Shown piece after piece: positions 55,270 through 64,000 of a stretch of DNA of 64,000 nucleotides. The notes beneath the pieces were generated by a model, which saw only the letters and a program-made list of their open reading frames with translations, did no database searches and had not been told where the DNA came from. The translations under genes were made by a program, and so were the position numbers. Numbering within the stretch: position 1 is the first letter of the stretch; every line of letters begins with the position of its first letter. This DNA comes from Diphasiastrum complanatum. Taxonomy: Eukaryota; Streptophyta; Lycopodiopsida; Lycopodiales; Lycopodiaceae. The stretch covers positions 2,782,528 through 2,846,527 of the forward strand of contig CM055101.1 of NCBI GenBank assembly GCA_029204225.1. Reading direction: 5' to 3'.

Positions 55270-55776
55270 GAACCTGTCAATGACTCTATGTAAGAACCAC
55301 CAAGTGAAGATCTACATGATTCCAATCACATGAAAACCAAAAGGACACCTGTGGAGCATGAACCACCCAACCAATATAGAGAGGCTAGTCAATACCCTAA
55401 CCAATCCACCCCCAAGCCACAGTGAAGAACACAAGAGAGGAGAGGAAGAACTCGCTCAAGAATCACAATTCACAATAGGAGGATGGGTGAGTTTCCACTA
55501 GACCTATTCTTCTCAAGAGAGAGAGAGAATATTCTCTTTAGGATTTCCATGCAACCTAAATTGAGCTATTGATCTCCTATTCTTGCATTAAAGCAGTCTT
55601 CGCCATGCATGTGCTCCTATGTCCAATTATAGGTCTAGGCCCTCATATGATTATTAATTCTTTAATACGACCACATCCGGAATGACATAGAATAGCTAAT
55701 AACCACATACAACTGGAGTGACCGGCCATCCACGTCAGGAATAATTTTGATTCCCTTGTACAGGACATGGACATAA
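55270..55776 (-). repeat. 3' LTR of a Ty3 element (minus strand)
   Basis: It starts TGTTATGTCC at 55776, right after the polypurine tract GGTTTAAGGGGGGAAGAA (55777-55794, minus strand). The start resembles the LTR at 31872. The end is put near 55270 because copia protease coding resumes by about 55258; the exact end is uncertain. Confidence 0.7.
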
Positions 55777-55963
55777 CATTCTTCCCCCCTTAAACCATTT
55801 CTATCTCTAGAAATGAGAACTAGGAAAATTCTTTTTTATGTTTTTGACCCTTTCCCATGAATCATCATCCTCAGTTGTCCCTTCCACCTGATCAAGCACT
55901 CAGAGATAGAACGATTTTTCAATTGTTTATCTCTGGTTCTGAGTACCTTTTCAGAGGAAGATC

Positions 55964-56690
55964 TTACCCATTTGGAGGACTCATCGCTAAGTGTTGACCT
56001 TCATGCAAACTTAGTTTCAACCGGCTTACATGAAACACTGGGTGAGCTGTAGTCTTGTTCTGAAGATCTAATTCGTAAGCTAAAGAACCAATTTTCTTTA
56101 TAATCCAAAATGGTCCACAATATCTCGTAGACAATTTATAATGCTTCTCTGTACTCATAGTCTTAGAATCCTTAGGTATTCTAAGATACACCCAGTCATC
56201 AACTTTAAAATCTTTGGGAGACCTCTTAAGATCGGCATAGTGCTTAGCTCTATCCTGAGCACTTCGGATACAATCACGGGCCACTTGCAACATTTCACGC
56301 ACATCATGCAAGAAATCTGCAACTTTCTGGATCTTAATAGACTTTGTCTCCACATTTATCGGAGATCTAGGTTGAAAACCGTACATCAGCATAAACGGAC
56401 TATAACTAGTAGAAGAATGTTTTCTACTATTATAAACAAACTCAATCAAAGGAAAGTAATCTTCCCACTGAGATTGCATGTGAGACACATAAGTTCTCAA
56501 CATGTCCTCCATAGTCTGATTAGTCCTCTTAGTCTAGCCATCTGATTTAGGATGATCAGAAGAACTAAAACTAAGCAAGGTTTCAAGCTTATGGAATACA
56601 GCTGACCAAAAGTGACCTATAAACTTAGGATCTCTATCACTAACTATATCACTTGGCAGTCCATAAAGCATGAATAATCGAACCGTCAAC
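55964..56690 (-). pseudogene. Ty3 integrase C-terminal part
   Basis: Minus strand: RLFMLYGLPSDIVSDRDPKF with the second catalytic Asp, SSDHPKSDG then an in-frame TAG and [32 protein letters not shown], a basic C-terminal domain with LSTRYCGPFWIIKKIG and HPVFHVSRLK. It is close to the integrase of the chromovirus at 10.2-10.9 kb, so the lineage is related. Sequence to the right is unrelated from about 56690, so the 5' part is lost. At the catalytic Glu position K is seen (TKRTN in place of TERVN). Confidence 0.88.
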
Positions 56691-56696
56691 AAATGA

Positions 56697-57527
56697 CACT
56701 ACGACTGCCCACGGCCACCTCCTCCGCAACTAACCGCACTCATCCCATTCCATCGAACCCTTGCAACCACCCTACATTCGCATACACCCTCCCGACAGCC
56801 TTCCGTAAAAAACCACCGCAAATCACTACCCAACACCACAATCCTACGACCCTACGATTACCCACAACCACCTTCAAGTGCCACAGGCCACCCTCTACCA
56901 AGATCCGCAATCAGTCGATTGACACCGCATTCAGCCCGCTGACACCGTAATCACACACCTCCACCTTTAAATTGTTACCACTACACTGACCCGCCTGACT
57001 ACCTTGACCCGTTATCACCACATAAAACTGCATTTTCTGTCGAAACCTATACTACATCGTCACAGACCGCATTCTGCAGTCGCAAATGTTCGACTTGCCC
57101 GCCTGCCATCACAAGGCCACCCTCCCACCATATACCTTCACCACCATAGCAGTCCATCGCATACCATCACAACAGATCTCCACCCAACCGCACTTGCGCG
57201 CTACAACCGTAATCGACCGCTAACACTGCCTCTGACCGCACCAGTCCGCATCCCTTCGTCCTCAACCGCATTAGACCGCAATCAGTCCGAATAACACAAC
57301 TATCCGCCATCACCCGTTACAACCACACACAGATACGCATCCAGCCGCCACCAACCGCAACTAAATCATGTCCACCATTCAAACATTAACACCATAATCA
57401 TAGCGCCTCTGCCACTGCCGGCCATCACCCGCACATAACCGCAATCTACTACCACCGTAAACCATAGGGACCGCAAAACCACAAAAAAAAAAAAAAAACC
57501 CAACACAAAAAAAATTACCAGTACCCA
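56697..57527 (+). other. C-rich, G-poor leader of a Ty3 gag
   Basis: About 830 bp with a striking excess of A and C on the plus strand and many CCGCA and ACCGCAATC motifs. It has frames but none resembling a protein. It ends in a poly(A)-rich stretch just before the gag ATG at 57528, so it is probably the untranslated leader. Confidence 0.5.
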
Positions 57528-58883
57528 ATGGACCAACAAAACGAACCTCAAGTCCCAGACAATTATCCATACGAGATCAGGTCTCATGTAGCTAAACAAA
57601 TCAGACGTCATAGGTTCTACCAAATGCGGGCCGAACTACAAGACCAATCAACAAACCCATTCGAGGGACAAGAACCTGATAGAGCCAAGTCCTCACGCGC
57701 ACGACCTCGTTTTTATGGCGCTGACCCCTCCCAGGTCAAAATCAACACTAATGGAATTCCTGCTACCCATGGAGCTCATCTTGAGAGATGTACACCAAAA
57801 CTAGACCTACCAAAGTTTGCCGGTAGTTCGGACCCTCAAAGGTTTTTGCAAATCTTTGAGAATGCATGTGATGTGTATGGCGAAACATCTCCCGATGCTA
57901 TGGTCCAATTGTTTTCAATGACCATGATCGCTAAAGCATGTGATTAGTTTTTCAACCTTGATTGTGAAGATAAGACAGAGTGGTCAATCTTGAAAGAGTC
58001 CTTCATCAAGCATTTTAAGCCCTTTCGCTTGCTCGAGAGTCCTTTTGTCAAATTGAGTAACATCAAGATGGCAAAGGATGAACGTGTACGAGACTATATC
58101 GAGCATTTCAAACGCCTCAAAAGTCAAGTACAAGAACAACCCTCTGAACAGATGCTCATCATCTGGTTTTTAGTTGGCCTTCCAAGATGGATTAGATGTG
58201 AGCTTAAATCCAATGATGAGTACGCAAGTCTAAAGTTAGCTATGTCTGATGCCATCAAGGAAGAAGATGAAGGATCAGATGTTGATGAATTTAGGAAAAG
58301 GCAAGCACCACGTGCTCCTGTCCATGAGTCGAAGCCGATCGAGGACACCCGAGATCAACTTTGGAAATCACAACTGGAGTTGCTTAATAAGCAGCAACAC
58401 CAACTTCAAATGGAGAAACTCACCAATGAGTTTCAAACTATCCTGAAGTCTATCCAAAGCAGTATGCTTGGTCAGTCAAACCCTGCATAGGTATCTTATA
58501 GACAAAAAACAATATGGGGTCCACACTGTCGGGCTACGCATCCTGTTGATGCTTGTCCTTCATATTGACCTATTCAAGCACATACAATTCAACAATATGA
58601 AGAACACCTATCACAATCTGGAAATGCCTTGCCTTATAATGAATATCCACCAGAAAGTCCAGAACCACTAGCCATACAAGATGTCTACGCCGTTATACAA
58701 GGGCCACTGCACACCAGATGTTTCATCTGTGGTGAAACTGGCCACTTCATGGTTGATTGTCCAGTTAAGACCCAGTACCATGCCAAGTGTCCCGACTGTA
58801 TCCGAAAACACAGTTTCAAAGAATGTCCAAACCAACCAACTAAGATCCTACCTGCCCGTCACGTTAGTTATGAATCACAATAG
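57528..58883 (+). pseudogene. Ty3/gypsy gag with zinc knuckle
   Basis: ATG 57528 opens MDQQNEPQVPDN. The capsid block follows (LDLPKFAGSSDPQRFLQIFE, then WSILKESFIKHFKP, RVRDYIEHFKRLKSQV). An in-frame TAG at 57943-57945 lies after AKACD, and frame shifts occur at about 58490. A knuckle CFICGETGHFMVDCP follows at about 58720-58765, and a second Cys/His cluster CPDCIRKHSFKEC at 58792-58830. It has no protease or pol. The tandem-duplicated copia relic adjoins it. Confidence 0.8.
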
Positions 58884-60733
58884 GATCTTCACGACAACAA
58901 CACGAGCACCATAGCCACCAACAGTTAAACCTGCTGCTCAATCGAGAAGTTTCTTGTAAACTTCTACATCACCGTCCAATACACCAGCTCCATAATGCAA
59001 AAGACACTGATATGAAATGAGTCCTTGTCAAAAGGAAAGCAAAACCAATATTCCGTCATCTGCTACAATGTCCAATCAAGAGCAACCTCCAAAGGGAATT
59101 GATAGTTTTTCTCCCCTTCTACAACCTCAAATCTATTTGTCTTTCCACATTTCGAAGATAGACTGCCGTACTGCACGCTTCTAACCAAAAATCTTTTGGT
59201 AGTTTCATCTTAGCTAGCATAGATCTGGCACTTTCCACAATCGTACGATTCTTGCGCTCAACTACACCATTGAGAGCAGGAGTATGAGCTTGCGTAAATT
59301 GTCTTTTAATCCCACATTGATCACAAAGATCATTGAAGTCATTAGACTTGTACTCACCCCCACTATCTGATCTTAGGAATTTGATCTTCCTACTTGTCTG
59401 ATTTTCGACCAATGCTTTGAAGCTCTTAAAGTTATCAAATGCATCTGATTTTTTCTTCAAGAAGTAGATCCACGTCTTACGTGACATATCATCAATAAAG
59501 GTCATGAAATAGAAGGCTTTACCTAAGGACATGGTCCTCATAGGCCCGCATAAGTCTGTGTGGATTAAATCCAAGATGTTCTTTGCTCTTGCAACACCCC
59601 CTTTATTGAACTTCTCTCGTTGCTGCTTCCCATATACACAGGATTCGCACATCGATTTCAAGTGATCTTCTATGGTAGGAAATCTTGTTACCATCTCCAA
59701 TTTTCTCATCAAACTAAGGCTTCCCAAGTTCAAGTGACCAAGCCTCTTATGCCACAACTCAGTTTGCGATGGAATGGATGATACAAGTCCATGTTGCCCC
59801 TTAATTGTAGCATTCAACCTGTACAATTTTGTATTGGGCTCTCTTACACCATTCGCAATAACTTTGAACTTTTGGTTCACATCCTTCGCAAAGCAACGAT
59901 CATGGGTGAATTCTACTTTCAACTTTTGATCAGTAATGACTCCAACAGAAAGTAGATTTTTCTTCAAACTTGGTACGTAAAGTACCTCCCTGATCATCCT
60001 GCTTTTGCCATCAGGTAGTTGGATTGAAACGGTGCCTATTCCCTTGATCTTGCACACCTCACCATTTGCTTGTGAAACAAATATTCCATTATCCAACACT
60101 TTCAAGCTATTGAACCAATTCTTGTTACCTGTCATGTGTCTTGTGGCTCCCGAGTCAATATACCATGCTTGATCATCTTGATTAGATGACAATGCAGATA
60201 TGAAGATGCTAGAGTCTTCAATCTCACCCTCATCGACAAGGTTACCTGCTTGTTTTGGTTTTCCCTTGCCTTGTTCCGCCAGGAATTTGCGACATTCACT
60301 CTTCCAATGGCCCTTTTTACCACAATGGAAGCACTTGCCTTTCTTCTTAGTTTTACTGGAAGATCCCTCGTCCTCTTGAGACTTGGCAAATTGCTGCTTA
60401 GACTTCTTCTTGCCCTTTTGCCCTTGCCTTGTTTTTGGCGTGTCGCAAGTGCCTGATCGTCAGTATTTTGACGTCTAGCTTTCACCATTTCTCTACGTTG
60501 CTCTTCCTGCATCAAGATTCCTGTGAGCTCGTCAAAGGTTGGCAATCTTTCTCTTGATGCTATTCTGCTCACAAACATCTGATAGCGTTCTGCAATGCCG
60601 CACAATGAATTGTGCACCAGCTCCACGTCATGTATGCGCTCACCAATAGAATGCAGTTCATCTCTCATTGTCTTGATTCTGGTCATGTACGTCTGAATGT
60701 GCTCTCCTTGCTCCATGCAGGCACTATTCAACT
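58553..60733. repeat. Tandem duplication, unit 1
   Basis: This 2181-bp unit contains the end of the Ty3 gag relic and the partial copia gene on the minus strand. It is repeated head to tail at 60736-62644. The junction joins GCACTATTCAACT to ATTGTCCTTCATATTG. The copies are highly similar with scattered differences. Confidence 0.92.
59119..60733 (-). pseudogene. Copia gag-protease-integrase, duplicated copy (5'-truncated)
   Basis: This is the unit 1 copy of the gene at 61032-62702. It begins within gag at LNSACMEQGEHIQT because the duplication breakpoint lies there. Compared with unit 2, about 60415 has two extra bases (CCCTTTTGCCC against CCCTTGCCC), which break the frame before the zinc knuckle. 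The protease (WYIDSGATRHMTG) and integrase are open below that. It ends in the integrase at LRNVERQ, like the other copy. Confidence 0.9.
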
Positions 60734-60735
60734 AT

Positions 60736-62644
60736 TGTCCTTCATATTGACCTATTCAAGCACATACAATTCAACAATATTTATGAATCACAATAGGATC
60801 TTCACGACAACAACACGAGCACCATAGCCACCAACAGTTAAACCTGCTGCTCAATCGAGAAGTTTCTCGTAAACTTCTACATCACCGTCCAATACACCAG
60901 CTCCATAATGCAAAAGACACTGATATGAAATGAGTCCTTGTCAAAAGGAAAGCAAAACCAATATTCCGTCATCTGCTACAATGTCCAATCAAGAGCAACC
61001 TCCAAAGGGAATTGATAGTTTTTCTCCCCTTCTACAATCTCAAATCTATTTGTCTTTCCACATTTCGAAGATAGACTGCCATACTGCACGCTTCTAACCA
61101 AAAATCTTTTGGTAGTTTCATCTTAGCTAGCATAGATCTGGCACTTTCCACAATCGTACGATTCTTGCGCTCAGCTACACCATTGAGAGCAGGAGTATGA
61201 GCTTGCGTAAATTGTCTTTTAATCCCACATTGATCACAAAGATCATTGAAGTCATTAGAATTGTACTCACCCCCACTATCTGATCTTAGGAATTTGATCT
61301 TCCTACCTGTCTGATTTTCGACCAATGCTTTAAAGCTCTTGAAGTTATCAAATTCATCTGATTTCTTCTTCAAGAAGTAGATCCACGTCTTACGTGACAT
61401 ATCATCAATAAATATCATGAAATAGAAGGCTTTACCTAAGGACATGGTCCTCATAGGCCCGCATAAGTCTGTGTGGATTAAATCCAGGATGTTCTTTGCT
61501 CTTACAACACCCCCTTTATTGAACTTCTCTCGATGCTGCTTCCCATATACACAGGATTCGCACATCGATTTCAAGTGATCTTCTATGGTAGGAAATCTTG
61601 TTACCATCTCCAATTTTCTCATCAAACTGAGGCTTCCCAAGTTCAAGTGACCAAGCCTCTTATGCCACAACTCAGTTTGCGATGGAATGGACGATACAAG
61701 TCCATGTTGCCCCTTAATTGTAGCATTCAACCTGTACAATTTTGTATTGGGCTCTCTTACACCATCCGCAATAACTTTGAACTTTTGGTTCACATCCTTC
61801 ACAAAGCAACGATCATGGGTGAATTCTACTTTCAACTTTTGATCAGTAATGACTCCAACAGAAAGTAGATTTTTCTTCAAACTTGGTACGTAAAGTACCT
61901 CCCTGATCATCCTGCTTTTGCCATTAGGTAGTTGGATTGAAACGGTGCCTATTCCCTTGATCTTGCACACCTCACCATTTGCTTGTGAAACAGATGTTCC
62001 ATTATCCAACACTTTCAAGCTATTGAACCAATTCTTGTTACCTGTCATGTGTCTTGTGGCTCCCGAGTCAATATACCATGCTTGATCATCTTGATTAGAT
62101 GACAATGCAGATATGAAGATGCTAGAGTCTTCAATCTCACCCTCATCGACAAGGTTACCTGCTTGTTTCGGTTTTCCCTTGCCTTGTTCCGCCAGGAATT
62201 TGCGACATTCACTCTTCCAATGGCCCTTTTTACCACAATGGAAGCACTTGCCTTTCTTCTTAGTTTTACTGGAAGATCCCTCGTCCTCTTGAGACTTGAC
62301 AAATTGCTGCTTAGACTTCTTCTTGCCCTTGCCCTTGCCTTGTTTTTCGCGTGTCGCAAGTGCCTGATCGTCAGTATTTTGACGTCTAGCTTTCACCATT
62401 TCTCTACGTTGCTCTTCCTGCATCAAGATTCCTGTGAGCTCGTCAAAGGTTGGCAATCTTTCTCTTGATGCTATTCCGCTCACAAACATCTGATAGCGTT
62501 CTGCAATGCTGCACAATGAATTGTGCACCAGCTCCACGTCACGTATGCGCTCACCAATAGAATGCAGTTCATCTCTCATTGTCTTGATTCTGGTCATGTA
62601 CGTCTGAATGTGCTCTCCTTGCTCCATGCAGGCACTATTCAACT
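60736..62644. repeat. Tandem duplication, unit 2
   Basis: A direct repeat of unit 1 lacking about 270 bp corresponding to 58599-58868. At the deletion AACAATAT is joined to TTATGAATCACAATAGG. It continues into single-copy copia sequence at 62645, so this unit is the original and unit 1 the derivative, apart from the deletion. Confidence 0.92.
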
Positions 62645-63001
62645 TTGACTTCAGAAACATGATTCTTGACGGATTTGACATCTCGAACTGCTCCTTTAGC
62701 ACATCCCATGCCTGTCTGGTGTAACAGCATCACAAATGTGGGTAATAATGTGATCCTTCACTGACAAGTTAATGAAGGTCAAAGCTTTCCTCATCTTTTT
62801 GTCGAACACTTTGAAATCTGCTTCATTTGGCGGCCTTCTCTCATCACCGGTGACGACTTCCCACACGTCTTTCTCCATCAGTATGTTTTTTATTTTGAAT
62901 TTCCACACTGCATGGTTGGAAATCCCGTCCCATTTGCTACTTTCACTCAAAATGGACTCTCCCATGCTTGCCATCGCAAAACTGCTCAAAACTTCTGCCA
63001 T
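61032..63001 (-). pseudogene. Ty1-copia gag, protease and integrase (no reverse transcriptase)
   Basis: Minus strand from ATG 63001: MAEVLSSFAMAS, a copia Gag domain (WKFKIKNILMEKDVWEVV), then a frameshift at about 62700. The long frame continues with YMTRIKTMRDELHSIG, CCHC knuckle CFHCGKKGHWKSEC (about 62255), protease WYIDSGATRHMTG, WHKRLGHLNLGSL, CESCVYGKQHREKF, and the integrase core with D (HTDLCGPM), D (LRSDSGGEY) and E (NGVAERKNR). Coding homology stops after AVYLRN at about 61060 and unrelated DNA follows. RT and RNase H are absent, so the element was truncated before the duplication. The integrase triad is intact in this copy. Confidence 0.92.
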
Positions 63002-63841
63002 AGGCTAAAAACAGTATGCCGAGGCCAACAGTGATGTCAAAACTTGAAAATAATGACCTGCACTTTTTTCCTTACCAAGCCACTCGCCGCTTTTCCACCA
63101 ATTTGAAAGCCAAATCGGCGTCGCCTTCCGAAATGCACTCAATCGTCAACTCCCAACAACGTGCCCAGTGGAATGGTGAAATCACTTCTGGCATACTCCG
63201 AACACTTTCTCCGCTACAATCACTCTATTTTGCTGTACCTACTTGCAGGTACAGTCCGGGTGCCCTTCGTTTGGAGGTTATAGCCTTTCGTTTGGGTCAA
63301 AACGGGCAAAGGACCCAAAAATCGGGACTTTTCTAGTTTTTGAACTGTTTCTTCACCTTGAAGAATCTTCACTCTTCACTTGTGAAGGAACCCAGCTCCA
63401 ATTTCAGTACGAATATTTTTAATGAAGTTGAAGGCCAAAAAGCACTTCACTTCTTCAGGGCCCTCTTCAACAACCCTTCAGACTCCATCCAATGGTTGAA
63501 TCTGATCCAACTGTGGATATCCCTTATGGGTAGCACAGTCTGAGCCGTCAATCTGTAACTCCTCTATCCAACGGATCTGAACACTTCTGTGCACCAATGG
63601 AGAGTCTTGTAGACATTGTCCACTTCAAAACAATATGGTTTCCCTTTGGTTCCACGCGCGAACAGTCCGCGACCTCCCTGTCTACGGCCGTGCCTCCCCA
63701 CACTCGATTTTGCTTGATCTAACTCGCCTATAGATCGATTTGAGCACAATATGAGGCCAAGAGCAAGGTCGCCCTACTGATCCCAAGTCTGTAGAGTGTT
63801 CTTCAACGGCGATGTTGTACTGTGTACACTCCCTGTACGAC
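63002..63841 (-). other. 5' leader of the copia element
   Basis: It lies between the primer site and the gag ATG. Frames in it are short and unlike proteins. About 840 bp is long for a copia leader, so it may contain inserted sequence that I cannot delimit. Confidence 0.45.
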
Positions 63842-63852
63842 TCTGATACCAG
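63842..63852 (-). promoter_or_regulatory. Primer binding site of the copia element, tRNA-iMet
   Basis: On the minus strand TGGTATCAGAG follows the presumed LTR end, matching the complement of the initiator Met tRNA 3' end. Confidence 0.85.
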
Positions 63853-64000
63853 CTTAGAATTTGCTTTGTATAGGAACACAGATCATGCTACACAGTAACA
63901 CAGACAGAAAACACTCTCCACAACAAACTCACATAGCAACTATATTTCTCAAAATGAAATTACACTGTACATATAGTTGTTCACTCAGGCAACCCATGCA
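63853..64000 (-). repeat. 5' LTR of the copia element (partial, runs off the window)
   Basis: Sequence upstream of the primer site on the minus strand has the T-rich U5 character of a copia LTR (GTGTTTTCTGTCTGTGTTACTG). It ends in TTCTAAGC, not the canonical CA, so the exact border is uncertain. The rest of the LTR lies outside the window. Confidence 0.65.

Noticed and set aside
56693-57294. Proline/threonine-rich frames of 85 and 96 codons
   Set aside because: Produced by the A/C-rich leader; no start context, no conservation, and the true gag starts at 57528.
63016-63543. Plus-strand frames of 106 and 67 codons
   Set aside because: They are antisense to the copia leader and lack any domain.

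Overview
This window is nuclear DNA of a land plant, dominated by retrotransposons of different ages. It contains one apparently intact host gene and one decayed host gene. Plant origin is supported by split genes with GT-AG introns, Ty3 chromovirus and Ty1-copia elements primed by initiator-Met tRNA, and a plant-type cytosolic aldehyde dehydrogenase. The many LINE fragments do not look like the L1 and RTE LINEs usual in flowering plants. Together with very long GA/CT microsatellites this makes me lean towards a fern, lycophyte or other non-flowering plant. The species is not determined.

1-19.8 kb is a graveyard of one LINE lineage with at least eight fragments (ORF1 tail, AP-type endonuclease, reverse transcriptase, C-terminal CCHC knuckle). 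Most are on the minus strand up to 15.1 kb; 16.5-18.5 kb is on the plus strand and 18.5-19.8 kb is rearranged. A young, structurally complete Ty3 chromovirus (5233-11510) lies inside one LINE 3' end. It has 358-bp LTRs differing at one base and a 5-bp target duplication ATAAG. Its coding region is interrupted by an in-frame TAG and a 49-bp insertion. An older inverted, truncated LTR of the same family lies at 15154-15473.

19.8-25 kb holds a PfkB-family sugar kinase gene on the plus strand with four recognisable exons, an in-frame TAG and a suspicious acceptor site, so it is probably a pseudogene. 25-33.3 kb is AT-rich decayed Ty3 DNA: an ORF desert followed by a gag remnant.

36110-45472 (minus strand) is a complete ten-exon aldehyde dehydrogenase gene predicted to encode 503 residues. 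Exon 3 is bracketed by long (GA)n and (CT)n tracts that are inverted repeats of each other. Intron 3 carries a hAT-type MITE with perfect 11-bp ends and an 8-bp target duplication. The 5-kb intron 2 carries LTR-like, non-coding repeat DNA.

46-51 kb is mostly unassigned, with a foldback repeat at 48.5-49.1 kb and a 110-bp (TC)n tract. 51.5-64 kb is a second retrotransposon cluster: a gag stump with tandem LTRs, a decayed copia element (52.5-55.3 kb), the 3' end of a Ty3 element (55.3-56.7 kb), a Ty3 gag region (56.7-58.9 kb), and a 2.2-kb tandem duplication that copied part of a second copia element lacking reverse transcriptase. That element's primer site and 5' LTR run off the right edge. 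I found no tRNA, rRNA, CRISPR or operon-like structures. No wholly new system is evident. The strongest unusual signals are the LINE RNA hairpins, the microsatellite-bracketed ALDH exon, the new MITE and the palindromic LTR tips.
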